This document shows, piece after piece, positions 43,070 through 51,906 of a DNA stretch of 64,000 nucleotides (its first letter is position 1; each line of letters starts with the position of its first letter). Source of the stretch: Pseudaminobacter sp040045035 (GTDB taxonomy: Bacteria; Pseudomonadota; Alphaproteobacteria; Rhizobiales; Rhizobiaceae). The notes under the pieces are model-generated. The model made no database searches. It saw only the letters and a list, made by a program, of their open reading frames with translations, and was not told where the DNA came from. Position numbers and translations under genes: made by a program. The stretch lies in assembly GCF_040045035.1 (NCBI RefSeq), contig NZ_JBDZDS010000001.1, positions 372,001 to 436,000 on the forward strand, read 5' to 3'.

Positions 43070-43549
43070 ATGGATGCTACATTCTGGGCCACCGTTGCCC
43101 TCATCATCTTCGTCGCCGTCGTCCTCTATATGAAGGTGCCGGGGATGATCTCTAAGTCGCTCGATTCGCGTGCGGACCGCATTCGCAACGAGCTCGAGGA
43201 AGCCCGCAAGTTGCGCGAAGAAGCGCAGCAGCTTCTCGCCGAGTTCCAGCGCAAGCGCAAGGAAGCCGAGAAGGACGCCGCCGACATCGTCGAGGCTGCC
43301 AAGCACGAGGCCGAATTGCTGGTTACCGAAGCGAAGAAGAAGACCGAAGAGTACGTCACCCGCCGCGCCGCTCTCGCCGAGCAGAAGATCGGCCAGGCAG
43401 AGCGCGATGCGATCAACGAGGTGCGTTCGAGCGCGGTCGATCTCGCCGTCGAGGCAGCCCGCACGTTGCTTGCCGCCAAGGTGGACGCCAAGGCCGGTGC
43501 CGACCTCTTCAAGACTTCGCTGCAGGAAGTGAAGTCCAAGCTCAACTGA
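43070..43549 (+). CDS. atpF: ATP synthase F0 subunit b
   Basis: This 159-residue stator subunit has an N-terminal TM helix (TFWATVALIIFVAVVLYMKV) and a charged coiled coil (RNELEEARKLREEAQQLLAEFQRKRKEAE region). It pairs with b' to hold F1 against the a subunit. It is the last gene of the operon and is followed by a strong terminator. The F1 genes are not in this window, as is normal when F0 and F1 form separate operons. Confidence 0.96.
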   Translation: MDATFWATVALIIFVAVVLYMKVPGMISKSLDSRADRIRNELEEARKLREEAQQLLAEFQRKRKEAEKDAADIVEAAKHEAELLVTEAKKKTEEYVTRRAALAEQKIGQAERDAINEVRSSAVDLAVEAARTLLAAKVDAKAGADLFKTSLQEVKSKLN

Positions 43550-43576
43550 GCGGCATCGTCCGACAGTAGATTTTGA

Positions 43577-43603
43577 AGCCGCCGGCTAGCCGGCGGCTTT
43601 TTT
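43577..43603 (+). terminator. Intrinsic terminator of the F0 operon
   Basis: AAGCCGCCGGC pairs perfectly with GCCGGCGGCTT around TA, followed by a run of six T. It sits 28 bp after the atpF stop. The following 180 bp up to rnhB show no gene. Confidence 0.93.
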
Positions 43604-43782
43604 CGTGCGCGGATTTTGTCCGCCTAAGGCGCGACCAGGTGACGGTTCTGGCTTCGGCATGTGAGCTTTGGCAAAGGCTGCCAAGGCAGCGGCGATCGAA
43701 TGCAGTCAGCAGCGACGGGGGCCGGTTCGGCTCATCACCGTTGCGTCGCCAAGAAATTTGGCGACGGGGTACGAAATCCGGC

Positions 43783-44478
43783 TCAGAGAATCTGCTCTTC
43801 GTCTTCGGAGGGGGTGTTCTCGGCTGCCCCGTTCCGGAACGGGGCGAAGGAAATGCGGTGCCAGCGGGCGACCGCGCCATAGGTCGTGATCGCGGTGCGA
43901 TGGCGGGCGGTGGCATAGCCCATGTGTATCTCGAAGCCGTAGCGCGCATCGACGTTGCCGCAGCCAGTCATCATGCGGTCACGCATGACCTTGGCGACGA
44001 TCGAGGCGGCGGCGATGGACTGAGAGCGGCGATCGCCCTTGACCAGCGCCTCGCCCGGGCAGGGTAGGCCCGGCGGCACGTCGCGGCCGTCGGCCAGCGC
44101 CAGCTTCGGCGCCAGCGGCAGGCCGCATAGAGCCCGGCGCATCGCCTCCAGGCTCGCCTTGCGGATGTCGCTGCGGTCGATGCCTTCCGCACAGACCGAG
44201 GCCATGGAAACGCCGAGCGCGGTGGCGAGGATTTGCGAAAATATTTGCTCGCGCTGGGCGAGGGTGAGCCGCTTGGAATCGTCAAGGCCGTCGGGAATGC
44301 GCGCCGGATCGAGCACCACTGCCGCCGCTACCACCGGGCCGGCCAGCGGCCCACGCCCGGCTTCGTCCAGGCCGGCAACCGGCCATTGGCCGCGCGCGAT
44401 CGCACGCTTCTCGAAGGAGAAATCGGGGTAGTCGACGATTTCGAAGAGGGGCGGAGAATCGGGACGCTGGCGAGCCAT
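43783..44478 (-). CDS. rnhB: Ribonuclease HII
   Basis: This 231-residue enzyme cleaves the RNA strand of RNA-DNA hybrids and removes misincorporated ribonucleotides. The core begins at VAGLDEAGRGPLAGPVVAAAV (catalytic DEAGRG), and DDSKRLT, ALVKGDRRSQSIAAASIVAKVMRD and GYATARH follow; all acidic ligands are present. The N-terminal extension (about 34 residues) and the acidic C-terminal tail PSEDEEQIL are extra. Confidence 0.96.
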   Translation of the reverse strand: MARQRPDSPPLFEIVDYPDFSFEKRAIARGQWPVAGLDEAGRGPLAGPVVAAAVVLDPARIPDGLDDSKRLTLAQREQIFSQILATALGVSMASVCAEGIDRSDIRKASLEAMRRALCGLPLAPKLALADGRDVPPGLPCPGEALVKGDRRSQSIAAASIVAKVMRDRMMTGCGNVDARYGFEIHMGYATARHRTAITTYGAVARWHRISFAPFRNGAAENTPSEDEEQIL

Positions 44479-44630
44479 AGTGCGGCGATGCTCGCATCAG
44501 GCCCGATTCTCCGCAAGTCCTTCCGGGCCGTTCGGGGCGGAGGCCTGGAAGGTTGCCGTCGGCGGTAGGGAAAGGCCGGACGGGAACCGATGGCGCTGCC
44601 GGCCGTGGCGACGGCCGGCAAGTCATGTCG

Positions 44631-45785
44631 TCAAAGCAGCATCAGCTGCTCGTGCTGCTTCTCCGCGGCCACGAAAAGGTCGGCGCGAAGCTGGGTCTTT
44701 CGCAGGTTCAGCCCGAGCTTGCGCGCGGTGATCTCGAAGCGACGGCCGATCTGCCAGGCATAGGGGCCGGAGCCCTTCATGCGCTTGCCCCATTCCGCGT
44801 CGTAGTCCTTGCCGTCGCGCATCGAGCGGACGAGCGACATGACGTGACGGTAGCGATCCGGATAGTGGCGCAGCAGCCAGTCCTTGAAGATCGGGCTGAC
44901 CTCCAGCGGCAGACGCAGGATGACGTAGCCCGCCTCGCGCGCACCGGCCGCATAGGCCGAATCGAGGATGCGCTCGATCTCGGAATCGGTCAGCCCGGGA
45001 ATGATGGGAGCAACCATGACGCCGACCGGGATGCCGGCGTCGCTCAGCTGGCGGATCGCCTCCAGCCGGCGGGTAGGCGTGGCCGCGCGCGGCTCCATGG
45101 TACGGGCGATCATCCGGTCGAGCGTCGTTACCGACAGCGCCACCTTGGCCAGGCCTTGCTCGGCCATGCGCGACAGTATGTCGATGTCGCGCACCACCAG
45201 CGCCGACTTGGTGACGATGCCGACCGGATGCTTGCGCGCCTCCAGCACCTCGAGGATCTCGCGCATGATGCGCCATTGCTTCTCAATCGGCTGGTAGGGG
45301 TCGGTGTTGGTGCCGATGGCGATCGTGCGCGGCTGGTAGCCGTCCTTCGACAGTTCCCTGTCGAGCAGCTTCGCCGCATCGGGCTTGGCGAACAGTTTCG
45401 ACTCGAAGTCGAGCCCGGGCGACATGCCCATATAGCTGTGGGTCGGCCGCGCGAAGCAGTAGACGCAGCCATGCTCGCAGCCGCGATAGGGATTGATCGA
45501 TCGATCGAAGGAAATGTCGGGCGAACTGTTGCGCGTGATGATGGTGCGCGGCTTTTCCGTCTGCACCTCGGTCTTGAAGGGAGGAAGTTCCTCGATGGTG
45601 CTCCAGCCGTCGTCGAACACGTGGCGGGTCACCGGCTCGAAGCGGCCGGTCGGATTGATGCCGGCCGCGCGGCCGCGCCGCCGTTCACCATCGATCCTGA
45701 TGCCGCTTTCCTCGATGACCGCGTTGGCCATCGCGGAACCGCCGTTCCTGAAAGCCGCAGCATCCGCGCGCGCGATCGGTTCCAT
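44631..45785 (-). CDS. Radical SAM protein, PA0069 (SplB-like) family
   Basis: This protein of about 384 residues has the radical-SAM cluster motif YRGCEHGCVYCFAR (C-x3-C-x2-C), the N-terminal GRAAGINPTGRFEP typical of PA0069 proteins, and TNTDPYQPIEK and RLPLEVSPIFKDWL as in spore photoproduct lyase-like relatives. The reaction is unknown. I chose the ATG at 45785 because GGAG lies 9 nt upstream; an ATG at 45827 is possible. It is co-directional with rnhB, 150 bp away. Confidence 0.9.
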   Translation of the reverse strand: MEPIARADAAAFRNGGSAMANAVIEESGIRIDGERRRGRAAGINPTGRFEPVTRHVFDDGWSTIEELPPFKTEVQTEKPRTIITRNSSPDISFDRSINPYRGCEHGCVYCFARPTHSYMGMSPGLDFESKLFAKPDAAKLLDRELSKDGYQPRTIAIGTNTDPYQPIEKQWRIMREILEVLEARKHPVGIVTKSALVVRDIDILSRMAEQGLAKVALSVTTLDRMIARTMEPRAATPTRRLEAIRQLSDAGIPVGVMVAPIIPGLTDSEIERILDSAYAAGAREAGYVILRLPLEVSPIFKDWLLRHYPDRYRHVMSLVRSMRDGKDYDAEWGKRMKGSGPYAWQIGRRFEITARKLGLNLRKTQLRADLFVAAEKQHEQLMLL

Positions 45786-45942
45786 TCCGCTCGTCTCCAG
45801 AGGTCGTCGGCGACTCGTGCCGTTCATGACCCTATTCGTATTCGGCGAATGAGAACAAAGCAAGAACTTTTTAGATTGTGAGGGTGCGCACTATGCGACC
45901 GGTTCTTCCTGCGTCGTTGCGGCAGCTTCGGCGGAGAGGCAT

Positions 45943-46087
45943 GGTTCCCCGGAACCTCCGCACTTCGCTATCGCTCCTGCTCCGGCCCGAGGATGACGAG
46001 GGTGGGTGCGCCTGCGGCCAATCACGGACGGACCTTCGTCGCTCGCTCCCCTGCTACGCTCGTGCTCCGGCCCGAGGATGATGGGGA
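45943..46087. repeat. Two degenerate copies of an intergenic repeat
   Basis: The segments 45943-46003 and 46033-46087 share 'cgctcgtgctccggcccgag' and 'gaggatgac/t'-type blocks with each other and with the copies at 57.3-57.9 kb. They sit in a 387-bp non-coding spacer (45786-46172). Elements of this kind are scattered through Mesorhizobium-type genomes; no gene is visible. Confidence 0.6.
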
Positions 46088-46172
46088 TGGGGGCGCCCGC
46101 GACCAATTACGGGGGGAAGGCGTTAGTGCCGAGGCGTACAGGATGGCAATTTGGAGCGGTTTGGGATAGGCG

Positions 46173-46685
46173 ATGGCGATGCTGAGCGTCCTGATAGAAA
46201 CCAGGAACAATGAGGAAGCGTTGGCGCGGACGCTGTCGTCGCTGATCGGCGCGGCCGTGGCGGGGACGGTGCGCGAGGTGATTGTGTGCGATCTCGGATC
46301 GACCGATCATACCCACCAGGTCGCCGACCAGACCGGCTGTCATTTTCTCGCCGAAGGCGGCATCGCCGCCGGCATCGCGCAGGCCAAGAGCGACTGGCTG
46401 CTGTTGATCGAGCCAGGCGCGCGGCTGGTCGACGGATGGGCCGAGGCGGTCGAGCATCACATGGAAATGATGGCCATGCCGGGGCGCTTCGTCCGCTCCC
46501 GGGACGACAAGACACCGTTTTTCACGCGCCTGTTCGCCCGCCAGCGGGCCTTGGCGGAGGGACTGCTGATCCGTAAGGCACAGGCGTTTCCTCTCTCGCG
46601 CCGCGCAACCAATGCCGAGGCGCTGGCGCACGGGCTGGCGGCGAAACGGCTGTCGGCCGAAATCCACGTGGCCGCGCCGGGCTGA
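46173..46685 (+). CDS. Short family 2 glycosyltransferase-like protein
   Basis: This 170-residue protein has a GT-A nucleotide-sugar fold start: LSVLIETRNNEEALARTLSSL and REVIVCDLGSTDHTHQVAD match the GT2 N-terminus, with ...AKSDWLLLIEPGARL where the DxD motif would be (the motif itself is missing). It is much shorter than active GT2 enzymes. GGGATAGG precedes the ATG. It could be an inactive or accessory member; the function is unknown. Confidence 0.78.
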   Translation: MAMLSVLIETRNNEEALARTLSSLIGAAVAGTVREVIVCDLGSTDHTHQVADQTGCHFLAEGGIAAGIAQAKSDWLLLIEPGARLVDGWAEAVEHHMEMMAMPGRFVRSRDDKTPFFTRLFARQRALAEGLLIRKAQAFPLSRRATNAEALAHGLAAKRLSAEIHVAAPG

Positions 46686-46775
46686 AGGGGCCTCAGGGCG
46701 TTTCGCGATCAAAGGGAGGCGGGCCTGCTGACCGCTGGTATTCGCGGCGCTGGGCGGCTTGGCCGATGTGTCGGA

Positions 46776-47324
46776 TCAGGCCGACTTGCCGCCGCGCTTC
46801 AGGTGCTCGTCCAGGCGGGGCATGATCTCCACGAAATTGCACGGCATGTGGCGGTAGTCGAGCTGGGGCATGAGGATCCCGTCCCAGGCGTCCTTGCAGG
46901 CGCCGGGCGAACCCGGCAGCACGAAGACGAAGGTGGCGTTGACCACGCCGCCGGTGGCGCGCGACTGCACGGTTGAGGTGCCGATCTTGTCGTAGGAGAT
47001 GCGGTGGAACAGCTCCGAGAAGCCGTCCATGCGCTTTTCGAAGATCGGCTCCAGCGCCTCCGGCGTCACGTCGCGGCCGGTGAAGCCGGTGCCGCCGGTG
47101 GTGATGACCACGTCGATGTTCTTGTCCCGCGACCAGTTCAGCACCCGCTCGCGGATCTCTTCCTTGTCGTCACGGACGATGTCGCGCGCGGCCAGCACAT
47201 GGTCGGCCAGCGCGATGCGATCGGCTAGCGTCTGCCCCGACTTGTCGTCGGCCAGCGTGCGGCTGTCTGAAACCGTGAGCACGGCGATGCGGACCGGGAT
47301 GAAGGGGCGCGTCTCGTCGGACAT
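46776..47324 (-). CDS. moaB: Molybdenum cofactor biosynthesis protein B
   Basis: This 182-residue MoaB/Mog-type protein adenylates molybdopterin or stabilises a precursor. It has the conserved VLTVSDSRTLADDKSG, the nucleotide motif TTGGTGFTGRDVTPEA, and LPGSPGACKDAWD. It supports cofactor supply for enzymes such as the molybdenum hydroxylase at 7995, though it is far from it. It ends the gene string that begins with ispE. Confidence 0.94.
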   Translation of the reverse strand: MSDETRPFIPVRIAVLTVSDSRTLADDKSGQTLADRIALADHVLAARDIVRDDKEEIRERVLNWSRDKNIDVVITTGGTGFTGRDVTPEALEPIFEKRMDGFSELFHRISYDKIGTSTVQSRATGGVVNATFVFVLPGSPGACKDAWDGILMPQLDYRHMPCNFVEIMPRLDEHLKRGGKSA

Positions 47325-47330
47325 TTTTTC

Positions 47331-48188
47331 TTACCTCATGCTTGTGGTCGCCGCGACGAACCAGCCGGGATAGCTGGCGCGGATCGCCTCGGCCGCGCGG
47401 GCGGCATCGGCGTCGGTTTCGAACAGGCCGAAACAGGTCGCGCCCGAGCCGGACATGCGGGCAAAGGGCGCGCCTGTGCCGCCAAGCGCATCAAGCGCGT
47501 CGCCAATGGCCGGCGCAAGGGTCTTGGCGGGGTTTTCCAGGTCGTTGCGCGTAGCGCGCAGCCATTCCAGCACCGATGCGGGGTCGAGGCGACCGGGAAG
47601 GGGCGGCAGGGGCGGGTTCTCGCGGCTTGCCAGCGCACGGAAGACATCGGGCGTGGAGACGCCGACGCCGGGATTGACCAGCACCAGCGGCAGCGGTGGA
47701 AGGTCGGCCACAGGCTCCAGAACCTCGCCAATGCCGCGCGCCAGCAACGGCCGGGCAGCCAGGCACATGGGCACGTCGGCGCCGAGCTTCAGGCCGAGCG
47801 CGGCAAGGTCGGCCTCGATGCCCCAGTGGTGGGCCAGCGCGCGCAGGGCGGCCGCCGCATCGCTGGAGCCGCCGCCGATGCCGGAGGCGACGGGAAGGTT
47901 CTTTTCGAGGGAGATCGCCACCGGCGCGGCCGAGGCGGGAGAAAATGCGCGCAGCGCATCGCGGGCGCGGATGGCGAGGTTGCCGGCATCCAGCGGGACC
48001 TGTGCGGCGAACGGGCCGGTGACGGAGAAAGCGTCCTCCGTGGCCGGGCTCACAATCAGGCAGTCGCCGAATTCGGTGAAGACGGCAAGGCTTTCGAGCA
48101 GATGATAGCCGTCGGCCCGCCGGCCGGTGACATGGAGCGCCAGATTGATCTTCGCCGGCGCATGTTCGGCGGGAGCGGGAGCATGCAC
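47331..48188 (-). CDS. ispE: 4-diphosphocytidyl-2-C-methyl-D-erythritol kinase
   Basis: This 285-residue GHMP kinase of the MEP isoprenoid pathway has the N-terminus APAKINLALHVTGRRADGYHLLES, the ATP-binding block PVASGIGGGSSDAAAALRAL, and the C-terminal GSGATCFGLF. The ATG at 48188 follows a short spacer. It starts 10 bp after the small membrane-protein gene stop and ends 6 bp before moaB, suggesting an operon. Confidence 0.96.
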   Translation of the reverse strand: MHAPAPAEHAPAKINLALHVTGRRADGYHLLESLAVFTEFGDCLIVSPATEDAFSVTGPFAAQVPLDAGNLAIRARDALRAFSPASAAPVAISLEKNLPVASGIGGGSSDAAAALRALAHHWGIEADLAALGLKLGADVPMCLAARPLLARGIGEVLEPVADLPPLPLVLVNPGVGVSTPDVFRALASRENPPLPPLPGRLDPASVLEWLRATRNDLENPAKTLAPAIGDALDALGGTGAPFARMSGSGATCFGLFETDADAARAAEAIRASYPGWFVAATTSMR

Positions 48189-48198
48189 GGCGTTTCGG

Positions 48199-48384
48199 TC
48201 AGTCCTTGGCCAGGCGGTATTCGCCGGTCTTGGGGTCCTTGACCAGCGTGCCCATGGTGCCGGTGGCGGCCTGCCGCTCGGCGCGGCGGATTTTCGCCGT
48301 CACGCGTTCGGCTTCCCGGACGAAGTGGCGATAGCCCCAATAGGCGACCAGGCCGACGAGCGCGAAGAAGATTAGCTGTGGCAT
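48199..48384 (-). CDS. Small single-helix membrane protein
   Basis: This 61-residue protein has one TM helix (PQLIFFALVGLVAYWGYRHF) followed by a charged tail (EAERVTAKIRRAERQAA). The start at 48384 is chosen because AGGA lies just upstream. It is located between ispE and the S49 peptidase on the same strand. No family name is recognised; similar small proteins are common beside ispE in Rhizobiales. Confidence 0.75.
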   Translation of the reverse strand: MPQLIFFALVGLVAYWGYRHFVREAERVTAKIRRAERQAATGTMGTLVKDPKTGEYRLAKD

Positions 48385-48468
48385 TGTTCCTGTTCTCCCC
48401 TTGTCCATGGGGCTGCCGAGCGCCGCTCAAGCGGGCTTTTTGTCATCATAGGCATCTTGTCGGGCTTT

Positions 48469-49338
48469 TCAAAGGCCAAAGCGCGCCCAGAGCGAGCGCT
48501 CCTCGGCCGCCTCCAGCAGGCCGCCAGCGGCGGCCGCGGCGATGTCGGGTGCTGAAAAGCCCTGTCGCGTGCCGAAGACGCCGAGCCGGCGGCCGAACAG
48601 GCCGCGCGGCGGGGTGATCAGGCGCAGGCGGGTCTTTTCGCCGAAACGCTGCTTCAGCACCGAGCGCATGTCGCCGAGGCTGTCGACTAGGCCGAGCTCG
48701 AGGCCGCGCTTGCCGCTCCAGAACAGGCCGGTGAAGAGGTCGGGATCGTCCTTCAGTCTTGCGCCGCGCCGTTCCTTGACGAGGTCGATGAAGGTGCCGT
48801 GGACCTCGAGCTGCAGCGCCTTCAGGCGCTCGACGTCCTCCTTCTTCTCCGGCTTGAAGGGGTCGAGCACAGCCTTGTTCTCGCCGGCGGTGTAGACGCG
48901 GCGCTCGATGCCGATCTTCTTCAGCAGCTCGGGGAAGCCGAAGGAGGCCGAGACCACGCCGATCGAGCCGACGATGGAGGAGGGGTCGGCGATAATCTCG
49001 TCTCCGGCCACCGCGATCATGTAGCCGCCGGAGGCCGCCACGTCCTCGACGAAGACCAGCACCTGCTTGTTCTTCTCGGCGGCGAGGTCGCGGATGCGCT
49101 TGTAGATCAGGCGCGACTGCACCGGTGACCCGCCGGGGGAGTTGATGGAGATCGCCACCGCCGGCGCGTCGGCGAAGGTAAAGGCCTTCTCGATGACGCT
49201 TGCCGTGGAGGCCAACGACAGGGTCGGCCGGAATTGGGGGCCGCCCGACATGATCGCGCCGTGGAGCCTGATGACCGGGATCGTCGTCACCTGCGAGCGC
49301 ATGGATTTCGGCAGAAGGCGGTCGAGCAGTCGTCTCAC
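48469..49338 (-). CDS. S49 family signal peptide peptidase (SppA/SohB-like)
   Basis: This 289-residue serine peptidase has the oxyanion strand SINSPGGSPVQS, the nucleophile Ser in VAASGGYMIA and the general-base Lys in TAGENKAVLDPF. No obvious N-terminal TM helix is seen, which is unusual for SppA and may mean a cytoplasmic-side or peripheral location. I chose GTG at 49338 because GGAG lies 9 nt upstream; an ATG further upstream (49377) is in frame. It faces the methyltransferase gene upstream, 72 bp away. Confidence 0.9.
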   Translation of the reverse strand: MRRLLDRLLPKSMRSQVTTIPVIRLHGAIMSGGPQFRPTLSLASTASVIEKAFTFADAPAVAISINSPGGSPVQSRLIYKRIRDLAAEKNKQVLVFVEDVAASGGYMIAVAGDEIIADPSSIVGSIGVVSASFGFPELLKKIGIERRVYTAGENKAVLDPFKPEKKEDVERLKALQLEVHGTFIDLVKERRGARLKDDPDLFTGLFWSGKRGLELGLVDSLGDMRSVLKQRFGEKTRLRLITPPRGLFGRRLGVFGTRQGFSAPDIAAAAAGGLLEAAEERSLWARFGL

Positions 49339-49410
49339 AGAATGGATCTCCGGTGGAATTGCTTCGCATGTAGGCATTCGCGTCCGGACCGCAATGCCGC
49401 CCGGAAAAAG

Positions 49411-50196
49411 TCAGTCGCCGAAAAGCGATGCTCGCCCGTTGCTGACCGCATCGGCGCGAGGCGAGAGCTTGTGGCCATGCTCATGAAGGACCAGCGGCGG
49501 GCAAAGCGCAAGCGCCCCGCGCGCGGCGCGGCGGGCGCGCAGCACGATGCGGATGGCCGCGGCCTCGGCGCGCGGGTGGATGGGCATGATCTCGGCCGAG
49601 CCGAAGCGACCGGCAAGCGCGGCCAGGATCTGCGGCAGCGACTGCGGCCGGGCGATCAGCGCCAGCCCGCCGCGCGGGCGCACCACTGCCGCGGCGCTGC
49701 GCAGCCAGCGCTCGAACAGCCCGTCCTCCATCACATGCGCCTGGCGGCGCAGATCGTCGGGCGTGGCCCGGTCGCGCGACGTGTTGAAGGGCGGGTTCAT
49801 GATGACGAAATCGCAGGAATTGTCGGCGAGCCCGGCAGCGGCGCGCGCCTTGCCGGCAAGCGTCACATCGGCCTCGAGTAGTGAGACGCGGGAGGCAAGA
49901 TGCGCGTTGCCTTCGTGAGCGAGCGTCTGGCGGGCGCAATCGGCCATCTCGGGCGACTGCTCGACGAGCGTGACCGTCGCTTCCGGACAGCGCGAGGCGG
50001 CCGCCAGCCCAGCCGCGCCCGCGCCAGCGCCGAAGTCGGCCAGATGGCCGCGAAAGTCGGACGGCACGGCGGCCGCCAGCATCAGCGCGTCCATGCCGGC
50101 GCGGTGCCCGGCGTCGCGCGGCTGCACCAGCCAGAAATTGCCGCGATGGAAGGCGTCGACGGTGAAGACGGCGCGCTCGCGCACGGCCGTCGTCAT
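49411..50196 (-). CDS. TrmN6-like tRNA (adenine-N6)-methyltransferase
   Basis: This 261-residue SAM-dependent methyltransferase has the SAM motif ADFGAGAGAAGLAAA and the catalytic motif NPPFN of N6-adenine enzymes; the N-terminal block LVQPRDAGHRAGMDALMLAAAV is conserved in the TrmN6/YfiC family. The probable target is A37 of tRNA1(Val). Its start overlaps the DUF2007 gene stop by 4 bp, so the two are translationally coupled. Confidence 0.87.
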   Translation of the reverse strand: MTTAVRERAVFTVDAFHRGNFWLVQPRDAGHRAGMDALMLAAAVPSDFRGHLADFGAGAGAAGLAAASRCPEATVTLVEQSPEMADCARQTLAHEGNAHLASRVSLLEADVTLAGKARAAAGLADNSCDFVIMNPPFNTSRDRATPDDLRRQAHVMEDGLFERWLRSAAAVVRPRGGLALIARPQSLPQILAALAGRFGSAEIMPIHPRAEAAAIRIVLRARRAARGALALCPPLVLHEHGHKLSPRADAVSNGRASLFGD

Positions 50197-50423
50197 GGAC
50201 GGTCCCGGCGCATTTCCTTGGCGAAGCCGGCGTCGGTCAGCAGGCGTCGGGCCTCCTTCTCATCGGCGTCCGCCACGAGGATGCGGCGCGGCAGCACGCC
50301 GATCGAGCCGTCCAGCACGCTCATGTTCTGGTCGGCGACGAGGCAGTGGATGCCGGCATCGCGCAGCAGCGATTCGATGAAGGAGATGACGACGGCATCG
50401 TTGGTGCGGATGAGCTCGATCAT
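50193..50423 (-). CDS. DUF2007 domain protein
   Basis: This 76-residue protein has the DUF2007 pattern: IELIRTNDAVVISFIESLLRDAGI, then HCLVADQNMSVLDGSIG and RILVADADEKEARRLL. These are small putative signal-transducing/ferredoxin-like domains. It overlaps the methyltransferase start by ATGA. Confidence 0.88.
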   Translation of the reverse strand: MIELIRTNDAVVISFIESLLRDAGIHCLVADQNMSVLDGSIGVLPRRILVADADEKEARRLLTDAGFAKEMRRDRP

Positions 50424-50736
50424 GCGCGTAAGACTCGCAGTTTGTGGGGGCGATGTAAACGGTTGCCGGGAGCATACGCCGCTGCTTCGTTCAGCGCTTC
50501 CTGAAAAATAGCTTCAGCCGCTCGAACTCCTCGGGGCTTTATCTCACGCCCGTGAACGCCGCCGAGGTGTTGGCATTGTGCTCCGACGCGTAGAAACCAG
50601 CGGATAGTTTCCTTCGTTTCGAGCCGCTGTCTTGGCATAGCTATCGACCGCGCTAATTCGCCTCTTGCCCATGAAGGCCTTGGCGACCTAAATCATGGCC
50701 CAGCCTGAGGGGCTCGGCTCGAAATGTGGAGAGTTT
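50424..50736. other. Divergent spacer without a confirmed gene
   Basis: About 310 bp separate the DUF2007 gene from the polyprenyl synthase gene. A 72-codon frame runs leftward (50638-50420) but has no convincing ribosome site or recognisable motif. No promoter match stood out. Confidence 0.45.
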
Positions 50737-51756
50737 ATGGTGGGTGTCGTTCTCAACATCGGTGAGGGGAAGCGCGAGGCCGCTTCCATCCAGGAACTCA
50801 TCGACCTGACGGCGCCCGACATGGCGCGGGTGAACAAGCTGATCCTGTCCAAGGCCGGGTCGGATGTGGAGATGATCCCCGAGGTCGCCAACCACCTCAT
50901 CTCCTCGGGGGGCAAGCGGCTGCGGCCGATGCTGACGCTGGCAGCCGCGCAGATGTTCGGCTACTCCGGCGAGGGCCACATCAAGCTCGCCACGAGCGTG
51001 GAATTCATGCACACGGCCACGTTGCTGCATGACGACGTCGTCGACGAAAGCGGCATGCGCCGCGGCAAGAAGACGGCACGCATGATTTGGGGCAATCAGG
51101 CTAGCGTGCTGGTGGGCGATTTCCTGCTCGGTCAGGCGTTCCGGCTCATGGTCGAAGTCGGCTCGCTCGAAGCGCTCGACATCCTGTCCACGGCTGCCTC
51201 CATCATCGCTGAGGGCGAGGTGATGCAGTTGGCCGCCGCCAAGAACCTCGAAACGACCGAGGACGAGCACTTCGCCGTCATCAAGGCCAAGACCGCCGCG
51301 CTGTTTTCGGCCGCGGCCGAGGTCGGCCCGGTGATTGCAGGCGCGTCCAAGCCGGCGCGGGCGGCGCTGCGCTCCTACGGCATGAATCTCGGCCTGGCCT
51401 TCCAGCTCATCGACGACGCCCTGGACTATGGCGGCGACAGCTCCAATTTGGGCAAGAATGTCGGCGACGATTTCCGCGAGGGCAAGGTGACGCTCCCGGT
51501 CATCCTCGCCTACCGGCGCGGAACGGCGGCCGAGCGCGAGTTCTGGAAGGTTGCAATCGAGCAGAACAACGCCGACGACGCGGCGCTGGAGAAGGCGATA
51601 GGCCTGATGACGCGCCACAGCGCGATCGCCGACACGATCGGCCGCGCGCGACACTTCGGCGAGATCGCCCGCGACGCGCTGGCGCCCCTCGATGCGACGC
51701 CGCAGAAGACAGCATTGATCGACGTCATCGATTTCTGCATCAGCCGCGTGGTATAA
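50737..51756 (+). CDS. Polyprenyl diphosphate synthase (octa/decaprenyl)
   Basis: This 339-residue trans-prenyl synthase makes the side chain of ubiquinone, probably decaprenyl in this group. First Asp-rich motif LLHDDVVDESGMRRGK and second motif LIDDALDYGG are intact, with GGKRLRPML upstream. I chose the ATG at 50737 because GGAG lies 5 nt upstream; an in-frame ATG at 50695 is possible. UbiA, the next enzyme of the pathway, is encoded at 61916. Confidence 0.94.
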   Translation: MVGVVLNIGEGKREAASIQELIDLTAPDMARVNKLILSKAGSDVEMIPEVANHLISSGGKRLRPMLTLAAAQMFGYSGEGHIKLATSVEFMHTATLLHDDVVDESGMRRGKKTARMIWGNQASVLVGDFLLGQAFRLMVEVGSLEALDILSTAASIIAEGEVMQLAAAKNLETTEDEHFAVIKAKTAALFSAAAEVGPVIAGASKPARAALRSYGMNLGLAFQLIDDALDYGGDSSNLGKNVGDDFREGKVTLPVILAYRRGTAAEREFWKVAIEQNNADDAALEKAIGLMTRHSAIADTIGRARHFGEIARDALAPLDATPQKTALIDVIDFCISRVV

Positions 51757-51906
51757 AGGCTGATTGGCAAGGCAATGACGGCCGGTCTTTGACCGGATTG
51801 TGAAGTGCGGCCGATTGAACCGCGACCGCAAAAAGGCCATGCTTTTGCGAACTATCGCGCAAGTGAGTCACGCCGCCATTGGGGCGGTGCGGCGGGAAGG
51901 ACGAAT

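Noticed and set aside
50420..50638. 72-residue leftward frame in the spacer before the polyprenyl synthase gene
   Set aside because: No ribosome site, no recognisable motif, and it overlaps the DUF2007 start region; too weak to call.
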